From: Paralichthys olivaceus
Lineage: Eukaryota > Chordata > Actinopteri > Pleuronectiformes > Paralichthyidae
Reading direction: 5' to 3'
DNA length: 64,000 nucleotides
Assembly (NCBI RefSeq): GCF_024713975.1
Contig: NC_091100.1
Span: 18,186,001 to 18,250,000 of the forward strand
The translations under genes and the position numbers were made by a program. This document shows, in pieces, positions 1 through 29,400 of the stretch. The notes beneath the pieces are model-generated. The model made no database searches, had not been told where the DNA came from, and worked only from the letters and a program-made list of their open reading frames with translations. How positions within the stretch are numbered: the first letter of the stretch is position 1; the number at the start of each line of letters is the position of its first letter.

Positions 1-2400
1 CTGTTGGCAGCCCTCAGTGGCTCACGTTGATGCGCGTGTGGCGCGCTGTTAGTAATTCGCACGGTCATGGCGCCATCCCCGCGGGAGTCGCAGCTGACTT
101 CAGTGCCACGCACGAGGAGCGGCCGGTGATGTTGCAGAGTGGCCATGTTGACTGCTCTGAGACGCGGAGACGATGGTTGGAGGGGAGGGGGGGGGACGCT
201 GAATATTAATAATATCTTCTTATGCCGCTCAGGCAACAAGACGCGGTGCGTGGGCGCCGCGTGTGCACATGTGGCACGGCGAGGAGGGGGGGAGGCGGCG
301 GCGGGAGAGTGACAGGGAGAAGGGGGGAGAGAGAGCAAAGGTGTTCGTTGGAATAATCACGCTGCATGAATGGTGAGCGCCGCACAGACGTCTCCTCTAC
401 GCACACAGCAGTCTGCACATTCACTCACACAAGACGCACCGTTCCAGTTTCTTGAGCAGGTCATTATCCAAGCCCGGTTTGCGTCAGTACTCACATCACA
501 TGCGTCCTCCTCCGAAGAGGCTCTGGGTTTGATCCCGGCTCTCTCTCCAGCTGCGGTAAAAACACTGTCATCACTCCTTCTGCCTTCTGAACTGAACATC
601 CTTCTCGGAAACGACTGGTCGGTGATGCAACGGGCTCATGCTTTTACGCCTTCAACCATTCGCTCCTGACGTTACATGACTGGAAATCACCTCCTCTGGA
701 CGTGCGCAATATCTCGATGCTGCTGGCATCACACAGTCAGATCAGCTTCAGGAGAAAATGCCCAGATTCTTTCTTCATTCCGGGAAAACTGTGATTTTGT
801 GGAGGGGAGAAGGTGGAAAACAGCGCTCAGGTCCAGGGCTTCATTGTACAGGAGCACACACTCACAGGCTGTCAACAGTTGGCGTAGTGCGCAGCGAGCG
901 AGTTCCAAAAGTTACTGAGTCCCTCTTATCTCCACAACTGTCAATGTGCTCGTCCTTTGCCTTCGTGAAAACACTCCCAGTATTGTAATGAACAACTAGT
1001 AGTGCTCCAATAAAAATTATAAAGCATCTACACTATTAGAAAAATATAGGCCAGTAATAATTTATCTGTTCTCTTGCTCTGTAGACTTCAGAGCTACGGT
1101 GTGAAAAAAAGGTTAATGCCAAATTAAAAAGTAGGTAAACTGTTTAAAAAAGTAGATGAGTGGTAATCCAAGCAGCTTTACCTTCCACTACATCCCTTCT
1201 CGTGTGTCGCTCGGGTGCGCTATGGGTTTGCATTTCTTCTTCTCATGCACTCTTCTTCCATTTTTAATCCAGCGGGCCCTCGCAAATATTCCAGACTGGG
1301 TTATTTCGGAGCCCTGTCCATGTAGTCCAAGAATCCGATCATGGGAGGCCTGACAGGCAGGCCTATTCCCACGGATTTAGCCCCGTCCTTTCCTGAACTC
1401 CCTCTCCGGATCTCCACCGTTTATTCCCCCTCTGCCTTCCGATGAGGGGGTCGGGGGAGGCGTGTGCGCAACCAGAAGACGCGTAATCCGCGAAGAGAAG
1501 CGCAGAAAACACCATCCGCTGGCCCCGGTTTGGCGAAGGTTTGCCTCTGCTGGGAGTGTCTGCAACTTGTTGCGCGCAGTTGGCAAAACATGGGCTACAG
1601 CTATGAGGAACTGCCTCGGTCGGAACAGGCTGGTCTATAAATAGTGATGATCAAAACTCTTGCAATAACAACACCAACGGCGTGTAACATTTGAATGATC
1701 TTCTCCAACTTACTGCAGCAACAGCAGCGCTTAATACAAAAAACACGCAACACTTAAAAAAAACAAGTGGTAAAACGCGTGTAAAACGTCAGCGATAGGC
1801 CCCTCTCTCGTTTCCAAAAGCTCCCAAACTTTTTTTTCGTTCCCAGGCCGTATTTCCTGCGTTTGGAGAGGAGACCCAGTTCTCTGGTTATTTGGAGCTG
1901 AGGCTGGATTTCCTGCCCTCGCATTCCCCCAGAGCAAAGGAGTAGAAAATCCCCCAGAGCGATGCAGGAGACCCCTCGGACATGTTCTCGATGAGATTAT
2001 GTTGAAACATAAAACCGAGCCCACGAACAACAGCAACGTATCTCAGCCAGTGCCTCAGCTCTGGGTAGCGCTAGTTTTCGCTGGCATGCGTGGGTCCAAC
2101 AAACACAACACTGTGCGCTCTGGTGCGTCCTCTTCCGTCCGCCGCTGGTTGCCACCCTTTTCTCCCCCTTTTTTTCCACCAGTCTCTCTGCCGGGCCTGG
2201 GAAGGAGGGGGGGGGGCTAAATTGAAAGCAGACCCTCAGCGGGAGTTTCGTGGCTGGTTTTCCGTCTTCCCCGGGAGAACTCCACTCCAGTACCTGCCAC
2301 CATCTTCGCTGCGACTGGGTCTGAGATCCTCCCTCAGCTGGCGGGGTGGGTTTGTGGGAAAAGCGTGTCAAGCGAAGCTTAGTGTGAGAGAAAACACGGT
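1..2400. promoter_or_regulatory. CpG-rich non-coding block at left edge, possible promoter/5' region of an off-window gene
   Basis: The stretches at about 1-900 and 1390-2400 are rich in G, C and CpG, unlike the AT-rich DNA that follows. No open frame here resembles a known protein, and no splice-bounded exon chain was found. Human ADCY9 lies next to SRL in the same orientation, with its 5' end facing the SRL 3' end, so this block could be the promoter and 5' UTR of a minus-strand adcy9 whose coding part lies left of position 1. That identity is a synteny inference only. G-rich runs at 179-199 and 283-328 could form quadruplexes. Confidence 0.45.
1635..1644 (+). promoter_or_regulatory. Consensus TATA-like box in CpG-rich block
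   Basis: The string CTATAAATAG is a near-perfect TATA box on the plus strand inside the GC-rich block. No plus-strand gene was found downstream before srl (minus strand), so it may be fortuitous or may serve a non-coding transcript. Confidence 0.2.
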
Positions 2401-5400
2401 TTCCGGTCGATAAGAAATTTAGAATGTTTCACACGTGATTTAAAGATAACGTTTATGGCCTGTTTGACAGAAACAGATGAAAGGAGTTTTGCTTTCATGT
2501 GTTTTTTGGTTTAATTGAACTTTTTTTAAGTTAGTTGCGGGGAAAAAATAAAATCATAAAAAGGTTATAAATTCTGAAAATTAAACAAAAACTTAAAACA
2601 AGTATACCAATGACATCTGTCAATCGATCAATGAACCAACCAACCAATCAATATATTAACCATCCAACCCCAACGACCCTCCTCCTGTCTCTCTGTGGTT
2701 TACCGAATTTTCCTCATGGCATCAGAAAAAAAGATGTTTTTAGATAAATGGGCTGATTTCACCTCGATGGTTAATATTTTACAATCTGCTGTGGGTTGAC
2801 AAGATAAACTTGTTCACGTATTGAACTCCTGTAACCTTTATTTAATATTTTGAACAACAATAATTATCATAATTACAAAGTGCTAATAGCTAACCACTGT
2901 TCGCTACACTGGCTACATTTCATGCAGTAACATTTATTTCATGTATCATCATACATATCAAGCTATGGGGGTTAATTTCATGAAAACTGAGCTTATTTAA
3001 CAAACAAACTCATTGTCAGGGATGAGCAGTATTTATGATACATGTATTTGAAATACATATTTGAAATACAAAATAGTGTATTTTGTCATATTTGATAGGT
3101 TTGATGAAAATTGATTCATTTTTTATATCAAAATACTATTTTTACATCATAATATAAAGTGTTTTGTGTTTTTGTAGTTTAAAAATAGTAAAATACTTTC
3201 TGAGAAGTCCAATTGATGACATCATAAAAATGAAAATCGATGCATGCAGCTTCAGATTTGTGTCTTTTCAGTAATTTGTTAGCCTGTTGAGATCAGAACA
3301 TTGAGGTTCGAAAAATTGATGATCCAGCACGAAGCAAGACCCAAAGAAGAAGCACAAGGTGAGAAAATGTGTCGGTTGCCAGTTCTCCGTCAATTGTTTG
3401 CATAAATTGTCACAATTGTTAACAGTTCCTGTCAGGTTTTGGTGTTTGTTTCAGTATCCTAGGCTAATTCAAATGTACGCAGTGTTCTAGCTAAATATTT
3501 AACCCCAGTAATATGAGCAACCCTCACTGTTATCTTACTACTTTGAGCCTATGGTAATTTTTCATCAGTTTTACATGTGATAAAAACTGTAAAGTGTTTC
3601 AGAGTTGTTCTACAACATTACTTTATAATGCCACAAGCTAGTTTAACTTAGTTAATGCCATGAAACAACAGGTTCTTATCCCATCCAACACTGGTGTTTG
3701 TTGCAGCAACTTCTCTAAGTCTAAGTGTGAAACTTAGTGGGGGCTGTTTTGTGAGAATTATTCTGAAATAACTCGGTGCTATTGAACAAGACTGTGTCGA
3801 CACTTGAATAATTTATTAATTTATTACTTAGAAACTAGTCGTTTTATAAAAGTGGTATAAGTTGTCTGCTTATGAATGACTTGTTTGTCATTGTCGTCAG
3901 TGTGGTGTAAGGTATATTTACAATATATATTGATGTTTCAATGTTGAATGCTGATGTTGAAGAAGACACAGTATCTTGATGTTGATTGCCACCTGCTAAT
4001 AAACTGAACAAAGACCTTTGAAGAAACAATCATGTTTAAACTTTGAATCCAATAATAACCCTCATTATAGACATGAGTGTGTGTGTCTGTGTGTGTGTGT
4101 GTTGAGGAGCTTACAAGAGAGGTCTGTATACAGAGTTGATAAAGCCACACTGATAAGTCTGTGTTTACACTGTGACTAAAAGCTGGGAGTACGGCCTGTC
4201 AGCCCAGGAAACACAGACTACACACAGAATATAGGCTTGAATAAATATGATAACATACCGTATTTACTCTCGAAACATCTACTATGTATGTCCAGGTGTG
4301 TCAATGTAGTATGTGTGTGATTGGGTCGCGGTCAGATATTATACTGACCGCTCTGGTGAAATGAACTTTACCAAATTATCAATCAGATTTGATAAAGTGG
4401 GACAACTGAAAATGTTTGAAAAAACTCAATGCATATTTTGTTGCTGAAATACATCACAAACATAATTTGATAACTATTAGTAACATTCTCTTGTGTATGG
4501 CAGATTTATATCCTTAACATTAATATTTTCAGAATGGTAAATTGGTAAATGGTCTGTATTCGTATAGAGCAGCTTTTCTGGTCTTGATGACCACTCAAAG
4601 CACTTTACAGTACAGTTTTGCCATTCACCCATTCACACACACATTCATACAGTGAATGACTGACCAAGAGAAAAAAGATTATTCAGTTTTGATGGACATA
4701 CCCAGGTTACATGTAGTGTGATGTTGTGAGAGGGAGTGTCATCCAGGGGAGATACATCCCCTCCCAGTGGTTGCAGCAGAGACTACAACCCGTCATGGCA
4801 TCCGGTTAAGTGACTACATTTCCCATAGTCAGCAGAGCAAGAGTTTTATGTTACAGTAAAGGCAGAGAATAAGAAGTTCAACTGAAAATACCTGTGTTTG
4901 TTTGTTTAGCCACTGTCTGATGGAATTAAGTTAACCTTTTGCTGACAGTACATTATTTGAGTTAGAAACCGCCGCTTGTCATCTTCCTTTGTGCACCCAT
5001 GACTCACAAGCCTCTCTGGACCTCTCAAGAGATCACAGCAGCCATGTCCAGACAAGCCCATTACAGGTCAAGGGAGTGAAATAGAAATAAATATATACAC
5101 AAGGACTGTGCAGGTACAGAAGGCTACTCGAAACTGTTGTGGGAGTGTGATTTTGGGTTCTGAGCAAGTTGAAGCATTTGAAGTGGAATGCATCATAAGA
5201 ATATAGAATATGATATAAGAAATGCATGAAGAATGTAAAGAAATATGGATCAATGAAGCTTGTTCAGAGATAATGTCTCTGTCTGCAGTTGTTTATTAGC
5301 TTTTGTGCACATGTCCAAAAATTATTTACACAGGAATATAAATCTGGCCAATTCAACTTTGTGAATGTGTAGTAAAGTTTTGCAGTTGTAGAAATACAGC

Positions 5401-6290
5401 TGTCTAATCTTAAAGCAGCTAAAAGAGGATTTAGGCCTGAACAAAACTTACCATACATTACCAGATATCCATTATTTTATTGTATTTTATTTTTGTTCAT
5501 TGCTAAATCTTTGATAATTAGAGATTTTCTTGTTGAACTATGTGCTCTTAAGTCTTCTAATGCACATCAGTCAGACTTGCTTGAAAGGGCTGTTTTGTTT
5601 GTGTTTGTCTACAATATGCAAATTTAGTTGCAATTCCTTCCTCTGTGTTCTCAAATGACTGAAAGTTATTAATTAAACATCAAGTTATGGAACTCAGAAC
5701 TCAGAAAAGTTGCTCTATGGTTGAAGCTGAACATTCAACTATAAGTCACAGTTTATAAATGGAAAAAATGTGTGGAAAAAATCAAATCAATTCGAAATTG
5801 TCTCACATGTATTTTACATATATCACCATTTCACTGTGATGCACAGACCATTATTATGAGCTAAGGCTCTAAGAAAAATCATCAAACTTTACAAAATATA
5901 AAAAAGTTGAATTAGGCTGAAATAGCTTAATGAAATAGCTGAAAATCCTGTGAGTGTTTAAAGCTTTTATTAGGTCTTTAGCTAAAAGTCTATGCTTAAG
6001 TAATTGAACTTCATTTCATAACTTAATTTCAATGGGAAACATTTCTCTTTTAATAGTTCTGAAAGCATAAATATATTGGAAAACTAAGTACATCCGAAGA
6101 TGTCCTGATCAAGCTGAGCGTTTGAAAAGTTTAAATGGGTTTTCTGTGTTGGAGTGAGTGCAATTAGTTATGATAACAAATCATTTCTATAATAAACTTG
6201 GAATAGCGTCATACAAAAAACTAAGTTACTGTAGTTTTTAGTTAGTAAATAATCACTGTTAAATAAAACACAGAGAACCCTTCTATCTAT
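2401..6290. other. AT-rich intergenic DNA with dispersed repeats
   Basis: No coding exon was recognised. The segment around 3010-3200 contains short inverted motifs built on TATTTGAAATACA and looks like a small palindromic mobile element. A (GT)n tract lies at 4077-4103 and a dispersed fish repeat at about 4536-4800. Confidence 0.5.
4536..4800. repeat. Dispersed teleost repeat fragment
   Basis: The segment runs from a doubled 'aatggtaaat' motif through text such as 'gaccactcaaagcactttac' and 'ccattcacccattcacacac'. I recognise this as a very common interspersed repeat of fish genomes. The family name cannot be assigned without a repeat library. Confidence 0.5.
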
Positions 6291-7102
6291 TTTATTGTCC
6301 CAATAATGAGGAAATACAGTATGTGCCCTGACGTGACAATGTCCCACACTGGTTTAACTGTAAATACACAGCACAGCAGATTTGACAAACCATCTTCAGA
6401 CTTTGCAAACAAAACAAACGATGGAGTGGCAACATTTCTCTGAAGAAAGACACTTGAATACATAATGTACAAACTTGAAAACAGTGAGGAATAAGAAAAG
6501 AATAACTTTCAACAACACAAGAAAACAACAATCTCAGATTTCACAAACATACGGTATCACAAGCAGCTATGTAGAAATAAAGGCTTTTTATTTTTTCTCC
6601 CTGTTGGAGGAGGGTGGAGAAAAGAAAAGAAAACCTCTGCACACATTCACACTTTGCAGACTGCAATGGCTTTAGAAAGTTGACTACATGCCTCTTGTGC
6701 TACACTTTTGTGTCTTACAAAAATACTCAACGCAAACACTTTCATTGTACAGAGAGTAGCAGAGAGTTATACAGTCATAGAAAAGTATTTGAATATTTAT
6801 TTATTTATTTTCTGTCATCTACATTTTCTGTCATAGTTTGGTAAAACCCCTCCCTATGACGCATACAGATAAAAACAAGCACTAACGAGTATCTTTAAAT
6901 ACTTTCTGACTTCAGATCCTTTTGGTGCTTTATATTTTTTCACATTTTCTACTCCCTTTCTTTCTCATTCTCTGCTCAGTCTCCCCACATCCAGTCCTGA
7001 ACATGACAACAGAGGAGATTACTTCAGGAAACCCTCTGGCTGCTGCTTCTGCTGCTGCCATCTGCCTCCTCTGTTCCTCCTCCTGCACCCTTCCCCTCCA
7101 TC
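6291..7102 (-). other. srl: srl 3' UTR with candidate poly(A) signals
   Basis: Downstream of the srl stop the minus strand carries overlapping AATAAA hexamers at 6796-6810, about 300 nt after the stop, and another at 6291-6296. No coding sequence lies between. Either may be the cleavage signal, so the true 3' end is uncertain. Confidence 0.5.
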
Positions 7103-22447
<15,345 letters not shown>

Positions 22448-22600
22448 CTTGACTGCCAGGGGCCGTCCTCTTGTCCACCGCCGTTATATATACCTCCGGC
22501 TGAAGGTCAGAGGGCATGTCTGTGGAGGTGGGGCGCAGCAACTGCACCCACATCAGACATTGTGTGTCACAGCAGCTGCCCGGTCTAATCAGGAATGTTG
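22448..22600 (-). promoter_or_regulatory. srl: srl core promoter with TATA box
   Basis: On the minus strand TATATATAAC lies at 22483-22492, about 36 nt upstream of the srl ATG (22447). This spacing predicts a very short 5' UTR. A CAGCTG E-box lies further upstream at 22573-22578, of the type bound by myogenic bHLH factors. Function is inferred from position only. Confidence 0.55.
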
Positions 22601-22679
22601 AGTCAGAGAGAAACAGGAAAAGACTGATGAGATAGGACATTTTTGATATTTGCCAGTGGAAAATACATGAATCCTGATT

Positions 22680-23010
22680 TTAAAAAATCCAGCATATTTA
22701 GGGGACCGATATCGGAGTGTGTTCAATTTGGTGAAGCTTGATTGAAATTAGGCCACTGATGGGATTTGATGAAGTTGCCATTGTAGTACATTCTGCTAGG
22801 GAGGTTATGTTTTTGTTTGTTTGATTTTACTAAGTTTTCATCAAACTACACAAGAGATTACCAACAAATGTTGTGGATGGTTGAGGCCTGAGCCAAGGAT
22901 CTTTATGAAAAACTCTTACATGTTTAGCAGGCTCATATTAACAAATGTGTGCAATATGGTGCAGATCCAACTAAAAGTCCAGATCTAGTGGATTCAAATT
23001 TTGTCCCATA
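22680..23010 (+). repeat. Dispersed repeat family C, degraded copies between srl and tfap4
   Basis: Two partial, diverged pieces carry 'catatttaggggaccgat', 'gtgcaatatggtgcagatcc' and 'ccagatctagtg' motifs shared with the copy at 46440-46770. They fill the short gap between the srl promoter and the tfap4 3' end. Confidence 0.45.
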
Positions 23011-23133
23011 AGTGGACTGTTAGGCCTCGAGCTGCTGCTAAATGAGGCTGCTCAAAATCACCACCTGGTGGTCAAAGGGTCACATGTGAAGAACTCCAGT
23101 AAACAGAAGAGGTGTAATAAAAAAAGTACAAAT

Positions 23134-25796
23134 TTTATTTTTTTTTCATCTTTACAAAGGCCTGTTTACCCAAGTTTTTTTATAAACAAAATATAACAGC
23201 TTCTCATCGACCTGGACTGATGGAAAAAAATAAAACAAAACAAAAATCACACAAAAAAATGTATAAAAAATAGCTTGTCACCGAAAAATGGAAAACGGGA
23301 CAAATACAAACGAATGAAAAAGTCAGAAAAGCAGTACACAATAGACAGATGACAAATTGCGTCACAGCGAAGGGCTTACGAAAAATAAATGGCAAAAAAA
23401 AAACAAACAACCTTACTCATCATTGATTCAGGCAGTACAGAACAGCAAGTGCTTCATATCAAATATCGCAAAGTTCCACCAAAAGACAGCAGTGCTGCAA
23501 CACAAAGTACAGAAACAAGTGTTTTTCTGACCAACAACAAACCTCAGCTACACTCCGGCTGTGGTTTAGCTTCTGTCTGCAGAACAACAAATGCTTTAAC
23601 AAAATGAGCCCCTCCCCCCTGGTTTGGCATGAAAAAACACTAATCTAACCGGACATGAAAACTGACGTCAGCAACTGAAGCGTCCACACAAGACAGTTTC
23701 ACACTGAACGCATCAGTCATGTGATTATAGAAAAAAAAAAGATGTAAAACACAAAAAATAAACTAAATGTCAAAACAAAATCCCACTTAAGACAAGAGGA
23801 AACAGCAATTAGTAACATGCATTCAATTGGCAACAGAACACGTAGAGAGATCAAAAGACGAGATATAAATCCAAAGAAAAGGAATGTTTACAGCATCAAG
23901 TCGGCGAATCAAATCGAGTGTGACAGGAGAGACGCCCGGAGCAGGGATTTCCAGTCAGATTCCCGGGAGAAATACAAACGACGAAACATGAGGTGGACAG
24001 ACTCGATGCGATTTAAAGAGAGACGGAGTTTGTAGAGGAAAATCTGCAGTTCAGTCTTTTAGGTTCATATTTCAGTCTCACTGATGGAGCGCTTTTTTGG
24101 GGCATTTAATGCACTAAAAAAACATGATCTATCGTCACCGTGCTAAGTTAATAACTACAGCTGCCGAATTCTTGTTTGACAGTTTTATTTTGTTAAAGTG
24201 ATGCTTTCTGGGATGGAGTTCAGTGAGAAGTGAACCTCTTATGTTCTGAAGTGAGCAAATATCACAACGCAACAACATAGAATGTGCTGCCATTTTTGTA
24301 TCCTCCCTGATCCCCTGCTTTAATTCCAAAATATGGAAACAACAAATTCAGGAAACATGATTAAGTGTGAAGTTACGTAAATAGTTCTGGCCTTGGGTTC
24401 ACTGCTCGTCCGTGGAGCACCAGGTTGACAAATCACCTTGAAAAAGAGACGACTACATTCTTTGATACAAGCATATCAAGTTTCATACATGTACTGTAGG
24501 TGTAATGTGCACACCTACCAACGATGCATAGATAACTTCACCTCGTGTATAAATGGCACCGACGAATGGACTGAATATGGGTTTGCATAAATAGCAAAAA
24601 ACTCGAGTGCATAGTCACTAAAATCTACAAACCAAGAGCAGAAGATAAGACTGAAGTTGGAGGGAACACTGGAAGCCTTCATGCTTCGTTCGCATGTCAA
24701 TCCTCAAAATCTGCTTTTCAGATTTTCAACATCAGCCGGACTTTACATTTTCACAAAATCCTATTCAGTGAGATTGTATGAAATTGATTAAAAATCAACG
24801 CCCATCTGATACAAAATGCTGGTAAATGTTTTCAGGTTCACAAACCAAATATGTTTTGGTTTTTTTTAGTCTAGGGGAGCTACAACCACCATCACCAGCC
24901 AATAAACAGATCAACTGGCCGACTGTGGTTGAGACAGTTCTGAATTCATGTGAAGGCCTCCAAACCTCCAGTTTTAAAGTTGTTAATCTCATTATAACAA
25001 AACGTTCACCTTAAACATTCAGTAACAATGACGAAGGAAAAAGTGAACAAACACATGGACAACAATAAAACCAAAAGATGATTCATGTAAATAGCTCCAG
25101 AGCTTATTTGTTAAGGGCTTTTTTTTCTTCAAGTAAATCCGGTGGAATTTTCTCAATTTAACTTTGCGATTAAGTGTGTTTTTTCCCAAAAGTTAAAATT
25201 TTGAAATGCCCTCTGTTGTAGTTTAAGTTGGGTTTAAAAGGAGATAAAGGAAAAAACAAGGTCAAGACAGGGGAAGAAATAACTGCAACTCCACATCCCT
25301 TTTCAGAATCAAGAGCTGCTTGCTTATTGTGTCGTTACATTCAACTCTCCGTTACACTAAACCCATTAACATGTAGCAAAAATAATACTGTCAGTGTGCC
25401 AGTGACGACGGGTTACTGATGCTGTGACGGTAGCACACACCAACACAAAAGACGGGTAGGGCAGACGGATGAATGATAGCTGTTTACGAGAGGAGACCCT
25501 TAAGTTTTCAAGTAGCGACAGACCGGCTCAGACACTAAAAAACAGCCTCGAGAACTCCCACAGAGCCTCCTGCACACGCTGACCATCCTATGTTTTCAAT
25601 CTTCAGAGATTTTACAGTACAAGACTGACACTGAGCTTAACCACTGGATGTAGGAGTTTGGATAATGCCAAAGACAAATTCTCTTTTAAAAAAGTAGTCA
25701 AGCTCCTGGAGGGAATTTTACAGTGAGTAGGCATTTTAAGTGTTTGTGAGAGAGAGAGGGTGTATGTGTGTCTGTTTGGGGGGGGGTGGGGGTGGA
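23134..25796 (-). other. tfap4: tfap4 3' UTR (predicted) and poly(A) signal
   Basis: No coding exon lies between the tfap4 stop (25797) and the minus-strand AATAAA at 23134-23139, giving a predicted 3' UTR of about 2.66 kb. Directly after the stop the sense RNA is C-rich (positions 25795 down to 25778). The extent is inferred; other signals may be used. Confidence 0.45.
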
Positions 25797-26435
25797 TCAG
25801 TTCATTGAGCAGTCCTCTCCCTCTGTGTCGGTGTCTGTGTCTGAGCAGGCGGTGTCCATGGCCGCGTGGGCGGGGCTGACGATGACGGCTCGTCTCTGCT
25901 CCTCCTCGGCGCTGGCTCTCCTCTCCTGAGTGCGTTCAATGTGCTGGATGGCCTGAGAGGAGAGACGATGGAAAACAGAATAAATAATTAAATCTAGAAA
26001 TGACAGGAGGAAAAAAACCTGAATCCCCCCCCGACATCGAATAGGTTCTTTCCCCACATCACATTCTTCAACAGAGTTTCGTGGTAATCAGTTCAGCTAT
26101 GTGTAATCTTCTTTACAAACTAGCACCCAATCCGACAGGAGTAAAAAAAAAAAACCACCATACCCTTCAAAACTTCCCCAAAAAGTACAACAAACACGTA
26201 CCTGCACAATGGTGTCCAGGTTCTGTCTGGACGTGGACACAGTGCTGGTGTGGACAGACGGACTCATGGTCACCACGGTAACGTGATGGTGGGGGTGCTG
26301 GGTTAGTGTCGGAGCTGGGACGATGACTGTGGGGTGATGGGTTGGGGCGGGGTGAGTGGGAGCAGACAGCACCTGGAGGACAGACAAGATATGAATGAGC
26401 TAAAATAAAAATGCATTTTTCCTTTGTGTCTTTTC

Positions 26436-26491
<56 letters not shown>

Positions 26492-29400
26492 GGTCTAACC
26501 TGCGGACTGTGTGTTTGCCTGTCGACAGCGTGGATCTGCTGCAGCCGTAACAGCGTCTGGCTCTGGAGGATCGCCTGCTCCTCCTCCACCTGCTGGGTGA
26601 TCACCTTCAGACGCTCTGGGTGCAGCTGGGTGTCCAGAGAGCGCACCTGTGCACACACACAAAATACACAGGTATGTTTGTTATATCAAACACCACTTCG
26701 CACACATCCAAGGCTTTTAAACTACTGAGCAAATATACATAAAAAACCGAGCAAATATAACAATCGGTTCAAGTGGTAGCACAATAATCTTGAGAACTGG
26801 TGTTACATATTAGGAATCTAAAAATGAATATGATCAATAATCACATTTACACACTTGGCTTTAGTCTGCCATTACTGTTTTCTGAACAGGTTTGATTTGC
26901 TGCATTTTTAAGCATGTGTAATGTAATGATACAAACTGGACCACTGACAACACACACAAATAGACTTGGATGCGTTCAAGATAATTTCTCAGCTCGTTGA
27001 TCAGAGGATAGAATTCTCTTTGTTCCCGACGGCTTCTCAGGATTGGATGGACCCAATGTTTTCAAAATCATCCTCACCGCTCGACTCTATTTCACAACTG
27101 CAAACTTTTGGAACAGTAATAATAAATGTTGCCTTCTTGTTATTAACTTACTTAAATACAATACTAAAATTGTTGTAACCCCCCTTTAAAAAGTTCCTGA
27201 GTTGTGAAAATTGGTTTTAATTGTGTTTCATTTCTCTACCCCTCATACAATAAGATAGACAAGCATTGAGTGCAAGTGTTAAAATATGAGACGCTTAACA
27301 CACACAGTGAAATCTTCTATTAATAAAAAATACAGAATTACTCCCCCTTCTTATTTTAGACTCATGAGAAATATCTCACTCCTGCATCTTTCCTTCTGTT
27401 TACATTCCTCTTTCACTTCCTGTTAAAGTTTCTGTTTGTCTTTACCAACTATTGAGTTGCCTCTATCATAACCTGCTGTTCAGGTAGATCCAGGATGTGA
27501 GCAGGATGCCAGGCATTGGCTGGAGGATGGTCAAATCTGTCATCACCAGCAGCTCCCACCATGTTGAAGTGGACTGGTGATCACATGGGGTAAAAATGGC
27601 TGCTATATCTGAAAAACTGGTTTGTATATGTTGACATCTAATACCCAGTGAGACCTCTAGATAAGATAAGTTTGTGACCTAAAGATGTGGACTTCATTTC
27701 CATCTCTGATACTTCCTCTTTCTATGTTTACCTATTAGGTTTTATTTCTAATTGAACTGAAACTTGAGCAATTGCCTGTTTTAAAATGTAAAAATTTGAT
27801 TTGGAATAGAAGCAGTGTTAAGTAGGAAGAGGATGTGTTATGGTTGTCTTAGATCATGATCCTCATCGTGTGGCCTTCAGCTTCAATTGACAATAGATAT
27901 AGAAACAAAGCATCACAAACCATAGACACGGATCAGATCGTGAAGTTAGTCTGAGAATGAAAAACTTACTGGCATTGTTAAATCTACTTCTTCTTTCACT
28001 ACTGAAATAAATGCTGAGAACCTTTTGATTTAGCTGAGTATAGAACTCAAACAGGACATGAGTCATAAAGTCTCACCTGCTCCTCCAGCTGCATTCGAGC
28101 CGAGCGCTCCTTGTCTAGTTGCTGTCGCAGCTCTAACATTTCCCTCCTCAACTCCTCGACCTTCTCCTCCTCCAGAGTGTCTGGAGAGCCGATCCCTTCA
28201 TCCTTCTCCTCCGCCCGCCTCCTCTTTGGTGACGAACCACTGAACTCCTGAAATAACAGAGACCACGTAGAGTTCAATTTAAAAGAGTCAACGTGCATAT
28301 TGCAACTTATGAACCACAACATGAATACATTTGAAAGAACAAAAATTCATTGTCAAAAAGGAAATCAGAAGCTAAAGTTTAGTTTCTGCAGTTTCAATGT
28401 GTCGTGCATGTGAACAAGGTAAACCTGCCAGTGGTGGTAATGTACAGTATATATGATCAGTCTGAAATGGGATAGGGCAACCTGGTTTTATCCGCATGGA
28501 GAGACACAAAGAAGGTAAAAAATATGGCACCAGCTATTACCTGGATGAAGCGCTTGAGCTGGTTGTTCTGTGCCAGGAGCTGTGTCTTCTCCTGCTCCAA
28601 GGTGAAGATGTAGTCTGATGTTTGCTGCAGGATGGCCGCCTGGCAGAAATGAAAAGAGCAGCACATGGACATTTAACCTTACAGACTCACAAAAGTGTTG
28701 CTGAAGCCGAGAGGAGACTACAATCATGACCAATGTGTCAAAAATGTAATTTCTCCCCCAACACCTGTACCCCAGCTTTTAAAGATTCATCATCCTGAGT
28801 TATAATCTACACCGTAACAAGTCAAGTGTTCACACCTTGCTGAGTTTCTCCCCATCTGTGTGGGGCAGGAGTGTTTTGAGGGACTGGAAGCCGGCATTGA
28901 TGCTTTGCATTCTCCGGCGTTCATTGCTGTTGGCGATCTCGCGGCGGATTCGTCTCTCCTGGTCCTGGGCCGTCTCCGGACTGAGCGGGATGTTGGCCAG
29001 GCTGAAGAAAAAGAAAGATGATCACTATTCAGTCCATAAAAGTGTTGTCCCCAATGAGGCTGTATAAGCTCCTTGTTTACATAATCGTGTCATAGATAAA
29101 TTGTGGAAATATCATCATTAAAATGTACATGTGGTACTGCATCAAAAAGAAGGTATTCAATGTTGATTTCAGTATTGATCAGACTGCTTTCAAAATTGTT
29201 TATATGATTTACTTACTTAGTTAATTACTTAAAGGTCCAGTGTGAAAGATTTAGGTGAAATGGCTCTATTGGCCTTTATATTCAAATACTTTATATTTAC
29301 ATGGAGGGGGTCCTCTCTACAGAGGATGCCATGTTTTTCACATTAGTCCAGACTGAACAAACTACACAACACCTTTTGAGTTTTTATGACAACTGAAGCC

